DNA of 64,000 nucleotides, taken from Comamonadaceae bacterium PBBC1 (GTDB lineage Bacteria > Pseudomonadota > Gammaproteobacteria > Burkholderiales > Burkholderiaceae_C). Where the stretch lies: contig NKIP01000009.1 in the NCBI GenBank assembly GCA_002256145.1, positions 62,001 to 126,000 of the forward strand. The letters are read 5' to 3'. Below, piece after piece: positions 1 to 8,886 of the stretch. Both the position numbers and the translations under genes were made by a program. The notes beneath the pieces were generated by a model. The model saw only the letters and a list, made by a program, of their open reading frames with translations. It had not been told where the DNA came from and searched no databases. Position 1 is the first letter of the stretch; each line of letters begins with the position of its first letter.

Positions 1-105
1 AGCACAAGCGAGCATGAAGACAGCAAACGCAAGAGGGCCATCGAAGCCCTCAACAAAGCGCCACAGGCGTTGCAATACAGTGGGTTTATGAATGGAGGCG
101 ACCAT
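1..105 (-). CDS. rodA: Probable RodA-type cell-shape protein, N-terminal fragment
   Basis: This is the first 35 codons of a gene that runs off the left edge of the window. The ATG directly follows the gpsA stop (TAA-ATG, no gap), so the two are co-transcribed and probably translationally coupled. The visible peptide has a short basic start, then GFDGPLAFAVFMLACA, which looks like the beginning of a first membrane helix. This start resembles RodA/MrdB (SEDS peptidoglycan polymerase) proteins of Comamonadaceae. The assignment rests on recall of that family from a very short piece. Another polytopic membrane protein is possible. Confidence 0.45.
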   Translation of the reverse strand, partial: MVASIHKPTVLQRLWRFVEGFDGPLAFAVFMLACA

Positions 106-1107
106 TTACGCTGACTCGACTCTGGGATGACGCCCCATCAAGGCCTGAACAGCTTGCTGCGCACTCAAATGACCATCTAACAAGGCCACCACCGCTTGCG
201 TGATGGGCATCTCGACGCCCAGCTGACGCGCACGCAAAAGCACTGTGCGGGCACTGTAAACGCCCTCGGCCACATGCCCCAATGAGGCCAATGCTTCCTT
301 CAGGTTGAGGCCTTGAGCCAACAGCAAACCCACCTTGCGGTTGCGACTCAAATCACCTGTCGCCGTCAATACCAAATCACCCAAGCCTGACAGCCCCATA
401 AAAGTATCAGTTTTAGCTCCCAAGGCCATGCCTAATCGGGTCATTTCTGCCAAACCCCGAGTGATCAGCGCGGCTCGGGCATTCAATCCCAAATCGAGGC
501 CATCGCATAAACCGGTGGCAATGGCCAAGACATTTTTGACTGCACCACCGACCTCGACTCCCACCATGTCATCGTTGGCATAAACACGCAAACCCGGACC
601 GTGAAAGCCCGCGACAAGGGCATCGCGGACACAGGCATGGGGACTTGCTGCGACCAAGGCCGTGGGTTGATGCCGCGCCACTTCAAGGGCAAAACTCGGT
701 CCACTCAAAGCACCCGCCAGCAAGTGGGGCGCCACATCACGCTGCACCTCGTGCGGCATCAGACCTGTGCCCAACTCAAACCCTTTGCAAAGCCAAGCCA
801 CAGGCGAACACACCCCTTGCATGAGCTCGAGTGTGGGCCTCAGACCCGACATGGGTGTGGCTACGATGAACAATGATTGCGCATCGGCATCAGCGAGCAA
901 GGGCGTCCAATCTCCACCCGAAATTAGCAACCGTTCGGGCAACTTGATGCCGGGCAGATAACGCTTGTTTTGCCCGTCATCGCGCATGGCCTGCGCCTGT
1001 GCAGCGTCCCGAGCATGAAGGCGCACATCGTGATTGGCTGGATGCTGACAAGCCGCCAGCGCCAATGCAGTGCCCCAGGCACCTGCACCAATCAGGGTGA
1101 TGTGCAT
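106..1107 (-). CDS. gpsA: Glycerol-3-phosphate dehydrogenase [NAD(P)+]
   Basis: Cytoplasmic enzyme that interconverts dihydroxyacetone phosphate and sn-glycerol-3-phosphate, the backbone precursor of phospholipids. The 333-residue length is normal for GpsA. The N-terminal Rossmann motif GAGAWG (residues 7-12) binds the nucleotide, and K191 in [13 protein letters not shown] is the conserved catalytic lysine. The C-terminal half carries the expected [14 protein letters not shown] segment. The gene lies 27 bp downstream of secB and abuts the next gene. This matches the rhodanese-grxC-secB-gpsA order known from beta- and gammaproteobacteria. Confidence 0.97.
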   Translation of the reverse strand: MHITLIGAGAWGTALALAACQHPANHDVRLHARDAAQAQAMRDDGQNKRYLPGIKLPERLLISGGDWTPLLADADAQSLFIVATPMSGLRPTLELMQGVCSPVAWLCKGFELGTGLMPHEVQRDVAPHLLAGALSGPSFALEVARHQPTALVAASPHACVRDALVAGFHGPGLRVYANDDMVGVEVGGAVKNVLAIATGLCDGLDLGLNARAALITRGLAEMTRLGMALGAKTDTFMGLSGLGDLVLTATGDLSRNRKVGLLLAQGLNLKEALASLGHVAEGVYSARTVLLRARQLGVEMPITQAVVALLDGHLSAQQAVQALMGRHPRVESA

Positions 1108-1134
1108 CGCAACATGTCCGGCAAACGCTTGGAA

Positions 1135-1599
1135 TTACTGAGGCAAGGACTCAGCTTGCTGTGCTTGCTGCTGCTCGTACATGGCCTGGAAGTTGATTTC
1201 GGCCAAGTGCACAGGAGGGAAACCGGCACGCGTGATCAAGTCGGCCACGTTGCCCCGCAGGTAGGGGTAAACAATTTGCGGGCAGGCAATCCCCATGACA
1301 GGGCCCATTTGATCATCGGGCAAGTGACGGATCTCAAAAATACCGCCCTGCTTGCACTCAGCCAAAAACACCGTCTTGTCTGCAATCTTGGTATGCACTG
1401 TGGCGGTCACGCACACTTCAAACACGCCATCAGCCACAGGCGTCGCCTCCACACCAAGTTGGATGTCAACGCTGGGTTGCTGCTGGTCCAACAAAATGGC
1501 GGGGGAATTGGGTTGCTCCAATGACGCCTCTTTCAGATAGACACGTTGAATCTGAAAGACAGGCGCTTGGACTTCGTTTGTGACAGCGTTTTCAGTCAT
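1135..1599 (-). CDS. secB: Protein-export chaperone SecB
   Basis: Cytosolic tetrameric chaperone that keeps secretory preproteins unfolded and hands them to SecA. The 154-residue length is typical. Recognisable SecB segments are [14 protein letters not shown] near residue 15, [13 protein letters not shown] in the middle and [16 protein letters not shown] followed by the GFPP element toward the C terminus. The Gln-rich tail ([14 protein letters not shown]) is ordinary for betaproteobacterial SecB. It sits between grxC and gpsA on the same strand. A hairpin lies about 20 bp before its ATG (see the entry at 1613-1639). Confidence 0.97.
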   Translation of the reverse strand: MTENAVTNEVQAPVFQIQRVYLKEASLEQPNSPAILLDQQQPSVDIQLGVEATPVADGVFEVCVTATVHTKIADKTVFLAECKQGGIFEIRHLPDDQMGPVMGIACPQIVYPYLRGNVADLITRAGFPPVHLAEINFQAMYEQQQAQQAESLPQ

Positions 1600-1612
1600 T
1601 TTTTACTCTTTT

Positions 1613-1639
1613 AAAAATAGTCTGACACCAGCGTCAGAC
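1613..1639 (-). terminator. Hairpin with T-run between grxC and secB
   Basis: GTCTGAC (1620-1626) and GTCAGAC (1633-1639) form a perfect 7-bp inverted repeat around a 6-nt loop. Read on the minus strand the hairpin is followed by TATTTTTA, so it looks like a weak intrinsic terminator or attenuator between grxC and secB. It lies so close to the secB start that it would be in the 5' leader of any grxC-secB transcript. Function is inferred from shape only. Confidence 0.4.
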
Positions 1640-1717
1640 GTTTGGGGCCATAAACAGCCAATTATCAACGATCCAAGCTCAGTCAAGTCACCTTGATGCC
1701 TTGGGTGCTACCGCAAG

Positions 1718-1978
1718 TCAAAGCGATTGCAAAAGGGGCACCAAACCACCCCGAGCATCCAGCGCCATCAAATCGTCGCAGCCCCCTACATGGGTGTCGC
1801 CAATGTAAATTTGAGGCACCGTGCGCCGACCTGTGATTTGCATCATGTGATCGCGCTGAGCAGGATCGGTGTCGATGCGGACTTCTTCAATCTGAAGGAC
1901 GCCTTTGGATTTAAGAATTTGCTTAGCCCGAACACAATAGGGGCACACAGCGGTGGTGTACATCTTGACGGCTTGCAT
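1718..1978 (-). CDS. grxC: Glutaredoxin 3
   Basis: Small cytosolic dithiol oxidoreductase (86 residues) that uses glutathione to reduce protein disulfides and mixed disulfides. The active site CPYC is at residues 12-15. TVPQIYIG carries the cis-proline of the thioredoxin fold, and GGCDDL is the glutathione-binding C-terminal motif. An in-frame ATG lies further upstream. The start at 1978 was chosen because GGAG stands a few bases before it and the family begins just ahead of the first beta strand (VKMYTTAVCPYC). It lies 32 bp after the rhodanese gene and upstream of secB, the usual order. Confidence 0.95.
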   Translation of the reverse strand: MQAVKMYTTAVCPYCVRAKQILKSKGVLQIEEVRIDTDPAQRDHMMQITGRRTVPQIYIGDTHVGGCDDLMALDARGGLVPLLQSL

Positions 1979-2010
1979 GAGATCTCCAGGGTGATGTTTA
2001 AAATTCAAAA

Positions 2011-2412
2011 TCAGGCTTTTTCTGTGGGCATGCTGGCAGCAGTCCACGCCTTCAAACCGCCAGACAACGATTGGACGTTCTCATAACCGAGCTTACGAGC
2101 TGTCGCTGCAGCACGAGCTGAACGGGCACCCACTTGACAAACCATGACGACTTGGCTTGATTTGTTTTTCACCAACTGCCCCAATTTGGCCTCCAACTGA
2201 CCCAATGGCAGGTTTTTCGCCCCGATCACATGGCCTCGGGCAAACTCATCGGGTTCACACACATCAATCACAACCGCTTTTTCACGGTTCATGAGTTGCA
2301 CCATGCCTTGTGGATCCAAGCCATTGCCCTTGGTCAAAGCAGGCAACATCAACGCCACGCCTGAGGCCAAGGCCACGCACAGCAACATCCAGTTTTCGAG
2401 GAGAAAGTTCAC
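2011..2412 (-). CDS. Membrane-anchored rhodanese-like protein (YibN type)
   Basis: 133-residue protein with one N-terminal membrane helix (about residues 8-26) and a rhodanese domain facing the aqueous side. The active-site cysteine is C92 in VCQVGARSA, and DVCEPDEFARGHVIGA is the typical rhodanese entry motif. It probably handles sulfane sulfur or acts as a thiol transferase; the physiological substrate is unknown. The start is GTG (2412), chosen because it places the membrane helix at the N terminus. It is the first gene of the rhodanese-grxC-secB-gpsA run. A terminator-like hairpin lies in its leader. Confidence 0.88.
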   Translation of the reverse strand: MNFLLENWMLLCVALASGVALMLPALTKGNGLDPQGMVQLMNREKAVVIDVCEPDEFARGHVIGAKNLPLGQLEAKLGQLVKNKSSQVVMVCQVGARSARAAATARKLGYENVQSLSGGLKAWTAASMPTEKA

Positions 2413-2433
2413 GAATCACACCCTTGTTCGGCA

Positions 2434-2460
2434 AAAAAAGAGGCCCGTCAGCGGGCCGCC
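2434..2460 (-). terminator. GC-rich hairpin plus T7 tract in the rhodanese leader
   Basis: GGCCCG (2442-2447) and CGGGCC (2452-2457) form a perfect stem with a 4-nt loop. On the minus strand it is followed by a run of seven T, the form of an intrinsic terminator. It lies about 20-45 bp before the rhodanese GTG, between two divergent genes. It would therefore stop or attenuate transcription entering the rhodanese-grxC-secB-gpsA unit, or end a short RNA starting near the gpmA promoter. Confidence 0.6.
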
Positions 2461-2526
2461 AAAATTGCAATTCTAAAATGACAGGCTTAACCTCTGTTTT
2501 GAAGCGCCTCTCAGGGCCATTTGCTT

Positions 2527-3264
2527 ATGTACAAACTTGTTCTCATTCGCCACGGCGAATCCACCTGGAACCTGGAAAACCGCTTCACCGGTTGGACCGA
2601 TGTTGACCTGACCCCCACGGGCGTGAGTCAGGCCATGTCGGCAGGCAAACTGCTCAAAGCCGAAGGCTGGGACTTTGACCTGTGCTACACCTCGGTGCTC
2701 AAACGCGCCATTCACACGCTGTGGTACACCCTGGACGAAATGGACCGCACCTGGTTGCCAGTAGTCAAAGATTTTCGTCTGAACGAGCGCCATTACGGCG
2801 CACTGCAAGGCCTGAACAAGGCCGACATGGCCAAGGAGTTCGGCGATGAACAAGTCTTGATCTGGCGTCGCAGCTACGACACCCCCCCACCCGCACTGCA
2901 AGCCACGGACAGCCGCTGTGAACGTGCGGATCGGCGCTATCCATCATCGGACCTTGTGCCACTGACCGAATGTCTGAAAGACACCGTGGCCCGAGTATTG
3001 CCGGCTTGGAATGACAGCATTGCCCCCAGCATCCAATCGGGCAAACGCGTCCTGATCGCAGCCCATGGCAACTCCATACGCGCTCTGATCAAGTACCTTG
3101 ATGGCATATCTGACACCGACATCGTGAGCTTGAACATCCCCAACGGCATCCCCTTGGTGTACGAACTCGACGCACAGCTCAAACCCATTCGTCATTACTA
3201 TTTGGGCGATGCCCAAGCCGCCGCCGCAGCAGCTGCCGCAGTGGCCAGTCAGGGCAAGGCCTGA
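2527..3264 (+). CDS. gpmA: 2,3-bisphosphoglycerate-dependent phosphoglycerate mutase
   Basis: Glycolytic/gluconeogenic enzyme that interconverts 3- and 2-phosphoglycerate through a phosphohistidine. At 245 residues it is close to the usual 230-250. The catalytic motif RHGES (H9) opens the protein, ERHYGALQG follows in the middle, and the second histidine motif HGNS is at H180. The ATG at 2527 was preferred over an upstream in-frame TTG because family members start [12 protein letters not shown]. The C terminus ends in a run of about eight alanines, a low-complexity tail not needed for catalysis. Confidence 0.96.
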   Translation: MYKLVLIRHGESTWNLENRFTGWTDVDLTPTGVSQAMSAGKLLKAEGWDFDLCYTSVLKRAIHTLWYTLDEMDRTWLPVVKDFRLNERHYGALQGLNKADMAKEFGDEQVLIWRRSYDTPPPALQATDSRCERADRRYPSSDLVPLTECLKDTVARVLPAWNDSIAPSIQSGKRVLIAAHGNSIRALIKYLDGISDTDIVSLNIPNGIPLVYELDAQLKPIRHYYLGDAQAAAAAAAAVASQGKA

Positions 3265-3363
3265 TCACACCTGAGCCTTTACATGAAATTACACGCGCTG
3301 CCCCACACCTTGGGGCTTGCGGGTGTATATTGATTCGAACTTCATTGGACACCAACTCGCAAA

Positions 3364-4812
3364 ATGGGACACAAACTCAAGATCGTCGGCTTGCTCAGCG
3401 TGGGCGCATTGGCCGGTGCATTGACCACCGTGTCATTGCAAACCGTGGCGCGTGGCAACATGGCCCCCTTGCCCTTGGAAGAACTGCAGCAACTGGCCGC
3501 AGTGTTTGGCATGGTCAAAAGCGACTATGTCGAGCCCGTGGATGAGAAAAAACTGATCACCGAAGCCATCTCCGGCATGGTGTCCAGTTTGGACCCTCAC
3601 TCGCAATATTTTGACAAGAAAAGCTTCAAGGAATTTTCCGAAGGCACATCGGGCAAGTTTGTGGGTGTGGGCATCGAAATCAGTCAGGAAGACGGTTTGG
3701 TCAAGGTGGTCTCTCCCATTGAAGGCTCCCCTGCTGATCGTGCTGGTCTGAAACCCAACGACTTGATCACCAAGATCGACGATACGGCAGTCAAAGGACT
3801 GTCTCTCAACGACGCGGTCAAGCGCATGCGTGGTGAACCCAAAACCAAGGTGGTTCTGACCATCTTCCGCAGGAGCGAAAACCGCACTTTTCCGGTGACG
3901 ATCACACGTGAAGAAATCAAAACGCAATCGGTCAAATCCAAATTGATCGAACCGGGTTACGGCTGGATTCGCGTTTCACAATTTCAAGAGCGAACGGTTG
4001 AAGATTTCGCCCGAAAAATTGAAGACATGTACAAGCAAGATCCTCAACTCAAGGGCTTGGTCTTGGACTTGCGCAACGACCCAGGAGGTCTGCTCGACGC
4101 TGCAGTGGCACTGTCTGCTGCCTTCTTGCCGGACAATGTCACGGTGGTGACCACCAATGGTCAATTGGATGAGAGCAAATTCACCTACAAGGCGTCGCCA
4201 CAGTTTTGGCGGCGCAACAGCAGCAACGACCCCATCACACGCATGACGCAAGCCACTGATGGAGTTTTGAAGAAAATCCCTCTGGTGGTCCTGGTCAACG
4301 AAGGCTCTGCCTCAGCCAGTGAAATCGTCGCAGGGGCGCTGCAAGACTACAAGCGTGCCACCCTTATGGGCAGCCAGACCTTTGGCAAAGGTTCTGTTCA
4401 GACCGTGCGTCAACTCGGCCCGGACACGGCATTGAAAATCACCACTGCCCGTTACTACACGCCGAACGGGCGTGCCATCCAGGCCAAGGGCATCGTGCCT
4501 GAAATCATGCTCGACGAGACTGAAAACGGCAATGTTTTTGCGGCATTGCGCACCCGAGAAGCGGATCTCCAAAAACACCTGAGCAACGGGAAAGAAGCCG
4601 AAGAAAAGAAAGACCCTGCACGCGAACAAGCTCGCGAAGAGGCTCTAAAAAAACTTGAAGAAGAAGCCAAAAAACCGGCTTCTGAGCGCCGTTTGCCTGA
4701 ATTCGGGTCGGACAAGGATTTCCAGTTGATCCAAGCCATCAAACAGCTCAAAGGCCAGCCCGTCAAAGCCAGCACCACATTGGCTGAACGCAAAGCTGAG
4801 AAAAAAGACTGA
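3364..4812 (+). CDS. C-terminal processing peptidase, S41 family
   Basis: Periplasmic serine protease of the CtpA/Prc family that trims or degrades envelope proteins and tunes murein hydrolases. The 482-residue protein has an N-terminal signal or anchor helix (about residues 7-27), a PDZ domain (about 95-170, with GLKPNDLITKID) and an S41 catalytic domain. The catalytic serine lies in GSASASEIVAGAL near residue 318, and the lysine is K342 in TFGKGSVQT. A charged Lys/Glu-rich stretch of about 40 residues (about 400-440) precedes the C terminus. It follows gpmA by 99 bp, and moeB follows 23 bp downstream. Confidence 0.95.
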   Translation: MGHKLKIVGLLSVGALAGALTTVSLQTVARGNMAPLPLEELQQLAAVFGMVKSDYVEPVDEKKLITEAISGMVSSLDPHSQYFDKKSFKEFSEGTSGKFVGVGIEISQEDGLVKVVSPIEGSPADRAGLKPNDLITKIDDTAVKGLSLNDAVKRMRGEPKTKVVLTIFRRSENRTFPVTITREEIKTQSVKSKLIEPGYGWIRVSQFQERTVEDFARKIEDMYKQDPQLKGLVLDLRNDPGGLLDAAVALSAAFLPDNVTVVTTNGQLDESKFTYKASPQFWRRNSSNDPITRMTQATDGVLKKIPLVVLVNEGSASASEIVAGALQDYKRATLMGSQTFGKGSVQTVRQLGPDTALKITTARYYTPNGRAIQAKGIVPEIMLDETENGNVFAALRTREADLQKHLSNGKEAEEKKDPAREQAREEALKKLEEEAKKPASERRLPEFGSDKDFQLIQAIKQLKGQPVKASTTLAERKAEKKD

Positions 4813-4835
4813 GTCTGAATACACCAAGCCGCCAC

Positions 4836-5618
4836 ATGGACGACACCCAGCTGCTGCGTTATTCACGGCACATTCTGCTCAATGAGTTGGGCATTGACGG
4901 ACAAGAAAAACTGCTCAAATCCCATGCGCTGGTGATCGGCGCAGGAGGACTCGGCTCTCCCGTTTGCTTGTATTTGGGCAGCGCGGGCGTGCGTGACATC
5001 ACCGTGGTGGATCACGACACGGTCGATGCCACCAACTTGCAACGGCAAATTGCCCACACCTTGGACCGTGTGGGCCAATACAAAGCCGACTCGGTGCGAA
5101 CAGCGATTGCACAAATCAACCCCGATGTTCGTGTGACCCCCATCACGCACCGTGCAGACGCCTCCTTGCTGGACACCTTGGTGGCGCAGGCTGATGTGGT
5201 GATTGATTGCTGCGATAACTTCGAAACGCGTCAGGCCGTCAACCTGGCCTGCGTGGTCCACCGCAAACCACTGGTCTCGGGCGCAGCCATTCGCATGGAC
5301 GGTCAGGTGTCGGTGTTCGACAGCACGCAGCCCGATGCGCCTTGCTACGCCTGTATTTTTCCGCCCGCACAACAACCGGAAGAAACGCGTTGCGCCACCA
5401 TGGGGGTGTTTGCACCTTTGGTGGGCATCATTGGCACGGTGCAAGCCGCCGAAGCGCTCAAAATCTTGAGTGGCATGGACAGCCACATGGCAGGGCGCTT
5501 GCTGATGCTCGACGGCCGCGAGCTGTCTTGGACCGACATTCGCATGCAGCGCAATCTGTCTTGCCCGGTGTGCGCCGCACACCGTTCAGGCAGGGTGCCC
5601 GAATCAAGTTCCGGATGA
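4836..5618 (+). CDS. moeB: HesA/MoeB/ThiF family sulfur-carrier adenylyltransferase
   Basis: E1-like enzyme that adenylates the C-terminal glycine of a ubiquitin-like sulfur carrier (MoaD or ThiS) for molybdopterin or thiamine synthesis. The 260-residue protein has the nucleotide-binding motif GAGGLGSP near residue 33, the CxxC zinc pairs CYAC and CPVC, and the conserved RCATMGVFAPLVGIIG segment. MoeB and ThiF cannot be told apart safely from this alone. The last few codons fall within a degenerate intergenic repeat (5591-5625), so the natural C terminus has probably been replaced. Confidence 0.88.
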   Translation: MDDTQLLRYSRHILLNELGIDGQEKLLKSHALVIGAGGLGSPVCLYLGSAGVRDITVVDHDTVDATNLQRQIAHTLDRVGQYKADSVRTAIAQINPDVRVTPITHRADASLLDTLVAQADVVIDCCDNFETRQAVNLACVVHRKPLVSGAAIRMDGQVSVFDSTQPDAPCYACIFPPAQQPEETRCATMGVFAPLVGIIGTVQAAEALKILSGMDSHMAGRLLMLDGRELSWTDIRMQRNLSCPVCAAHRSGRVPESSSG

Positions 5619-5625
5619 CATGAAA
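5591..5625. repeat. Degenerate REP-like sequence overlapping the moeB 3' end
   Basis: Read on the minus strand, TGTCATCCGGAACTTGATTC followed by GGGCAC resembles the widespread REP-like element TGTCATCC-GGACTTGATCC-GGG. The stem is imperfect here (CCGAA against TTCCGG). The moeB stop codon (TGA at 5616-5618) lies inside the element. A second, better-formed member is at 14261-14290. Identification is by resemblance to a repeat type common in proteobacterial intergenic regions. Confidence 0.5.
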
Positions 5626-5731
5626 AGGGACAAGCATGACATGGGGGTGTTGGCACGCGCAAGCAACTTGTCACACGGCACTTGATGGGGGGTTCACGCT
5701 TTAGCCCTCGCAAAGAGCACTTGTCATGAGT

Positions 5732-6229
5732 TCAATGGGCATGGCAACTACCGTTGAATTTTCTGAACAACGCTGGGGACATGGCGGCTTCCTTGGCTGC
5801 AAAAATGCCCTTTTTTTGCTTCTCGGCTTGGCGCTGCAAGCCCGCATAAGGGCCTTTGCCAGTGCGATAACTGTAGGCCCAGGCCATACCGGAGCGCACC
5901 ATCTCGGCCCCCAAATCCACCCCCTCGACCGTCAAACGGCCAATCTGCCGGCCATACGAATCCTGACCACGATCTATCACCTGAACCGGCTTGCGCAGCG
6001 CCAGACGGATCAAGGCATCACGGGACTCAACGCCACCGGGCTGACAGGTCTCGGGCGCATCCATGCCTTCAATGCGCAGCCTGACTGGCTCTTGCTGCCC
6101 TTCGCGCACCAGCACCACCGTGTCACCATCCATGACCCAGCTGACCCAACCCGACCAGACTTCTGAAGCCTGAGCAGCCCAAGGCCACACCAAGGCCCAA
6201 GCGCACAAGCATGGCAGGAGCAACCTCAC
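5732..6229 (-). CDS. Secreted staphylococcal-nuclease-like (SNase) protein
   Basis: 165-residue protein with a Sec signal peptide (about residues 1-21, ending AAQA) and one SNase OB-fold domain. The metal and catalytic motifs are present: DGDTVVL, then RIEGMDAPET with the Arg/Glu positions, YGRQIGRLTV carrying the second arginine, and GAEMVRSGMAWAY. It should be an exported Ca-dependent nuclease; the natural substrate is not shown. Its ATG overlaps the marR stop by 4 bp, so the two genes are translationally coupled. Confidence 0.88.
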   Translation of the reverse strand: MRLLLPCLCAWALVWPWAAQASEVWSGWVSWVMDGDTVVLVREGQQEPVRLRIEGMDAPETCQPGGVESRDALIRLALRKPVQVIDRGQDSYGRQIGRLTVEGVDLGAEMVRSGMAWAYSYRTGKGPYAGLQRQAEKQKKGIFAAKEAAMSPALFRKFNGSCHAH

Positions 6230-6747
6230 AGCACCTCCTTGCGTTGGCCCTGACGCCGATTGGCCTTGGGCAAATCAGGCCCCAGCTCGGCCAACAAGGC
6301 TTGGGCACGCCACTGCATGCGGGCCAGCGCTTCGTCAAACCGCGCCGCCTCGTCGGATTGCAATGCGCTCAAAATTTGGCCGTTGATGGCCTGAACCTGG
6401 GGCATCAAAACTTCGTAGAGTTTCTGACCAGCTGGCGTGAGGGAAACCAGCGCACTGCGCCTGTCGTGTGCGGGGATGGTGCGCAACACCAGCCGCTTGC
6501 GGATCAGCGCCGTCAAGGTGCGAGACGTGCGTGCGCGATCGCGGTGCATGCGCTCGGCCAAGACCGACGGCGGCAAACTGCCGTTTTCATAAAGCTGGGC
6601 CACCACGGCCCATTCGCGCCGGGTGATGCCATGGCCGCCCTCACACAGACGCACCACCATGGCCCCAGCCACGCTCGACAAACGGCCCAAGCGGTACAAA
6701 AGCAGGTCATCAATCGATGCCAAACGTTGGGAAGGAGACAAGTTCAT
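6226..6747 (-). CDS. MarR-family transcriptional regulator
   Basis: 173-residue winged-helix regulator. The DNA-binding core spans roughly residues 30-110: GITRREWAVVAQL, the recognition region LAERMHRDRARTSRTLTALI, and the wing containing HDRRSALVSLTPAG. MarR proteins usually act as dimeric repressors relieved by small phenolic or carboxylic ligands. It is divergent from the Bug-Bug-sulfatase-SulP genes with 109 bp between them. This suggests that it controls that operon and itself. The ligand cannot be read from the sequence. Confidence 0.9.
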   Translation of the reverse strand: MNLSPSQRLASIDDLLLYRLGRLSSVAGAMVVRLCEGGHGITRREWAVVAQLYENGSLPPSVLAERMHRDRARTSRTLTALIRKRLVLRTIPAHDRRSALVSLTPAGQKLYEVLMPQVQAINGQILSALQSDEAARFDEALARMQWRAQALLAELGPDLPKANRRQGQRKEVL

Positions 6748-6856
6748 CAGGGTTTTCAGGGGGGCTAGTTGTTTAGATCAATTGTCGGTCAACGCACTAC
6801 ATTCTGACTTTGCTTTCAACAGGGCCTGTTTCAGCCCCTCACTACCGGAATCTTTC

Positions 6857-7855
6857 ATGCAGTCGATCCCAAGCACCCTACGCTACAGCATCTGCCATTT
6901 CAGCCGCCGCAACTTGGGCCTGCTGGCCCTGTGCCTAGCCGCGCTCTCGCCCAGCCTGCAGGCGCAAGACAAGCCGCCACTCAAAATCGTGGTGGGTTTT
7001 CCGCCCGGCGGCTCGGCCGACATTTTGGCCCGCATGGTGGCCGATGCCTTGCGCGACGATTTCAGCACCGTTGTTGTAGACAACAAACCCGGTGCAGGCG
7101 GTCGCATTGCACTGAACGCGGTCAAGGTGGCCAAGCCCGATGGCCAGACCGTGATCGTGCTGCCCAGCGGCCCCATGGTGCTGTTTCCCCACGTCTACAA
7201 AAAGCTCGACTACGACGCGGTAAAAGACTTCACCCCCGTCTCGCAGATCGCCCGCTTCCAGTTTGGCGTGGTCTCCGGCCCGGCCAGTCACGCGAAAACC
7301 GTAGCCGACATGGTGGCCAAGGCCAAGAGCGACCCCGGCAATGCCAGCTATGGCACGCCCGGCGCTGGCACCTTGCCGCATTTCATGGGCGTGTTGATGG
7401 AGCAGTCAGCCGGCATCAGCCTCAACCATGTGCCCTTCCAGGGCGGCGCACCGGCCAACAACGCCCTGCTGGGCGGCCACATTGGCTACAAGTTTGACGT
7501 GGTCTCGGAAACCGCCGAAATGCACCGTGCTGGCAAAGTTCGCATCATTGCTGTCACGGGCAGTCAGCGCGACCCGCAAGTGCCCGAAGTGCCCACGCTC
7601 AAAGAGTCGGGCATCAACATGGAGGCCACCGCCTGGTTTGCCATGTACGGGCCTGCCGGCCTCAAAGGCGATGCACTCACCCGTCTTGAAAAAGCCATGA
7701 TGAAAATCGCGCGCGACCCGGCCATGAAAGACAAAATGCTCAAGCTCGGTTACGAGCCCATCGGCTCCAACTCGGCCGATCTGGCTGCGGCACAAAAAGC
7801 CGACCTGGCCCGCTGGGAAAAACCCATCAAGGCCACGGGCGTTCAGCTCGATTGA
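6857..7855 (+). CDS. Bug-family periplasmic solute-binding protein (TctC-like), first of a pair
   Basis: 332-residue periplasmic receptor of the Bug/TctC family, which binds small carboxylates or related ligands. A signal peptide ends near ALSPSLQAQ (about residue 35). The mature protein opens with the family motif VVGFPPGGSADILARMVADAL and contains DNKPGAGG. No TctA/TctB membrane genes are nearby, as is common for the many orphan Bug proteins of Burkholderiales. The ATG at 6857 was chosen because it gives a proper signal peptide; the longer upstream open frame overlaps marR. It is the first gene downstream of the marR-divergent promoter region. Confidence 0.92.
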   Translation: MQSIPSTLRYSICHFSRRNLGLLALCLAALSPSLQAQDKPPLKIVVGFPPGGSADILARMVADALRDDFSTVVVDNKPGAGGRIALNAVKVAKPDGQTVIVLPSGPMVLFPHVYKKLDYDAVKDFTPVSQIARFQFGVVSGPASHAKTVADMVAKAKSDPGNASYGTPGAGTLPHFMGVLMEQSAGISLNHVPFQGGAPANNALLGGHIGYKFDVVSETAEMHRAGKVRIIAVTGSQRDPQVPEVPTLKESGINMEATAWFAMYGPAGLKGDALTRLEKAMMKIARDPAMKDKMLKLGYEPIGSNSADLAAAQKADLARWEKPIKATGVQLD

Positions 7856-7907
7856 AGCGCCCCGTTTTTTTGCTCTGCTACCCATCACATCCTCACTTGA
7901 AGTCCTT

Positions 7908-8882
7908 ATGAAAATACCACTGACGCCCTGGCGCGCAGCGCTGTGCCTGAGCATGGCCGCTTGCGCCTTCTCTGCACCTGCATGGGCCCAAAGCTATCCC
8001 AGCAAACCCATCAAATTCATCACCAACTTTCCAGCAGGTGGGCCATCGGACTTTTTAGCCCGCACGGTCGGTGAAGCCATCACCACCCAGTTCAAACAGC
8101 CTGTGGTGGCCGAAAACAAGCCCGGTGCGGGTGGCAACATCGGGGCCGACTTTGTCGCCAAAAGTCCGGCCGATGGCTATACCGTGCTGTTTGGCATCGA
8201 CACCACCTTCACCGTCAATCCCTACATTTACAAAAGCATGGCCTTCAAGCCCGCAGACTTGCGGCCCATCATGGTCATGGTGTCTTCAGGCTTGCTGGTC
8301 GGTGCGCACCCTGGTACGGGGTTCAAAACCCTCAAAGACCTCATCGCCCAAGGCAAAGGCAAGGGCCTGAACTTCAGCAGCGCGGGCAGCGGCAGCCCCG
8401 GCCACTTGGCAGCCGAGATCTTCATGGACGCGGCAGGCATCAAGATCCAGCACGTACCCTACAAAGGCAACACCCCGGCCGTGACCGCCGTGCTGGCAGG
8501 CGAGGTGGACGCAGGCGTTCTGGCCACCCCCGGCATGCTGCCCCATGTCAAGACCGGCAAGATCACCGCGCTGGCCGTGACCAGCCGCCAGCGTTCACGC
8601 TCGGCCCCCGACATTCCCACCGTGACAGAAGCCGGTCTGAAGGACCTGGAGCTCGAAGTGCTGTACGTGGCCATGGTGCCTGTGGCCACGCCCGAGCCCG
8701 TGGTTCAGTTGCTGCAAAAAGCCTTCACCGATGCTTTGAAACGCCCCGACACACAAGCCCAGCTGACCAGCATGGATTTGTTTTATGAAGGCCTGACCGG
8801 ACCCGATGCGGTCAAACGCCTGAGCGACCAATCGCAACGCTACGGCCGCGTGGTCAAATCCACGGGCATGAAAGTGGAATAA
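7908..8882 (+). CDS. Bug-family periplasmic solute-binding protein, second of a pair
   Basis: 324-residue Bug receptor with signal peptide (cut near APAWAQ, about residue 28) and the motifs ITNFPAGGPSDFLARTVGEA and ENKPGAGGNIGADF. It follows the first Bug gene by 52 bp and precedes the sulfatase by only 4 bp. It probably binds a ligand related to the sulfatase substrate or product. It is clearly diverged from its neighbour, so this is not a recent duplication. Confidence 0.92.
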   Translation: MKIPLTPWRAALCLSMAACAFSAPAWAQSYPSKPIKFITNFPAGGPSDFLARTVGEAITTQFKQPVVAENKPGAGGNIGADFVAKSPADGYTVLFGIDTTFTVNPYIYKSMAFKPADLRPIMVMVSSGLLVGAHPGTGFKTLKDLIAQGKGKGLNFSSAGSGSPGHLAAEIFMDAAGIKIQHVPYKGNTPAVTAVLAGEVDAGVLATPGMLPHVKTGKITALAVTSRQRSRSAPDIPTVTEAGLKDLELEVLYVAMVPVATPEPVVQLLQKAFTDALKRPDTQAQLTSMDLFYEGLTGPDAVKRLSDQSQRYGRVVKSTGMKVE

Positions 8883-8886
8883 GCCC

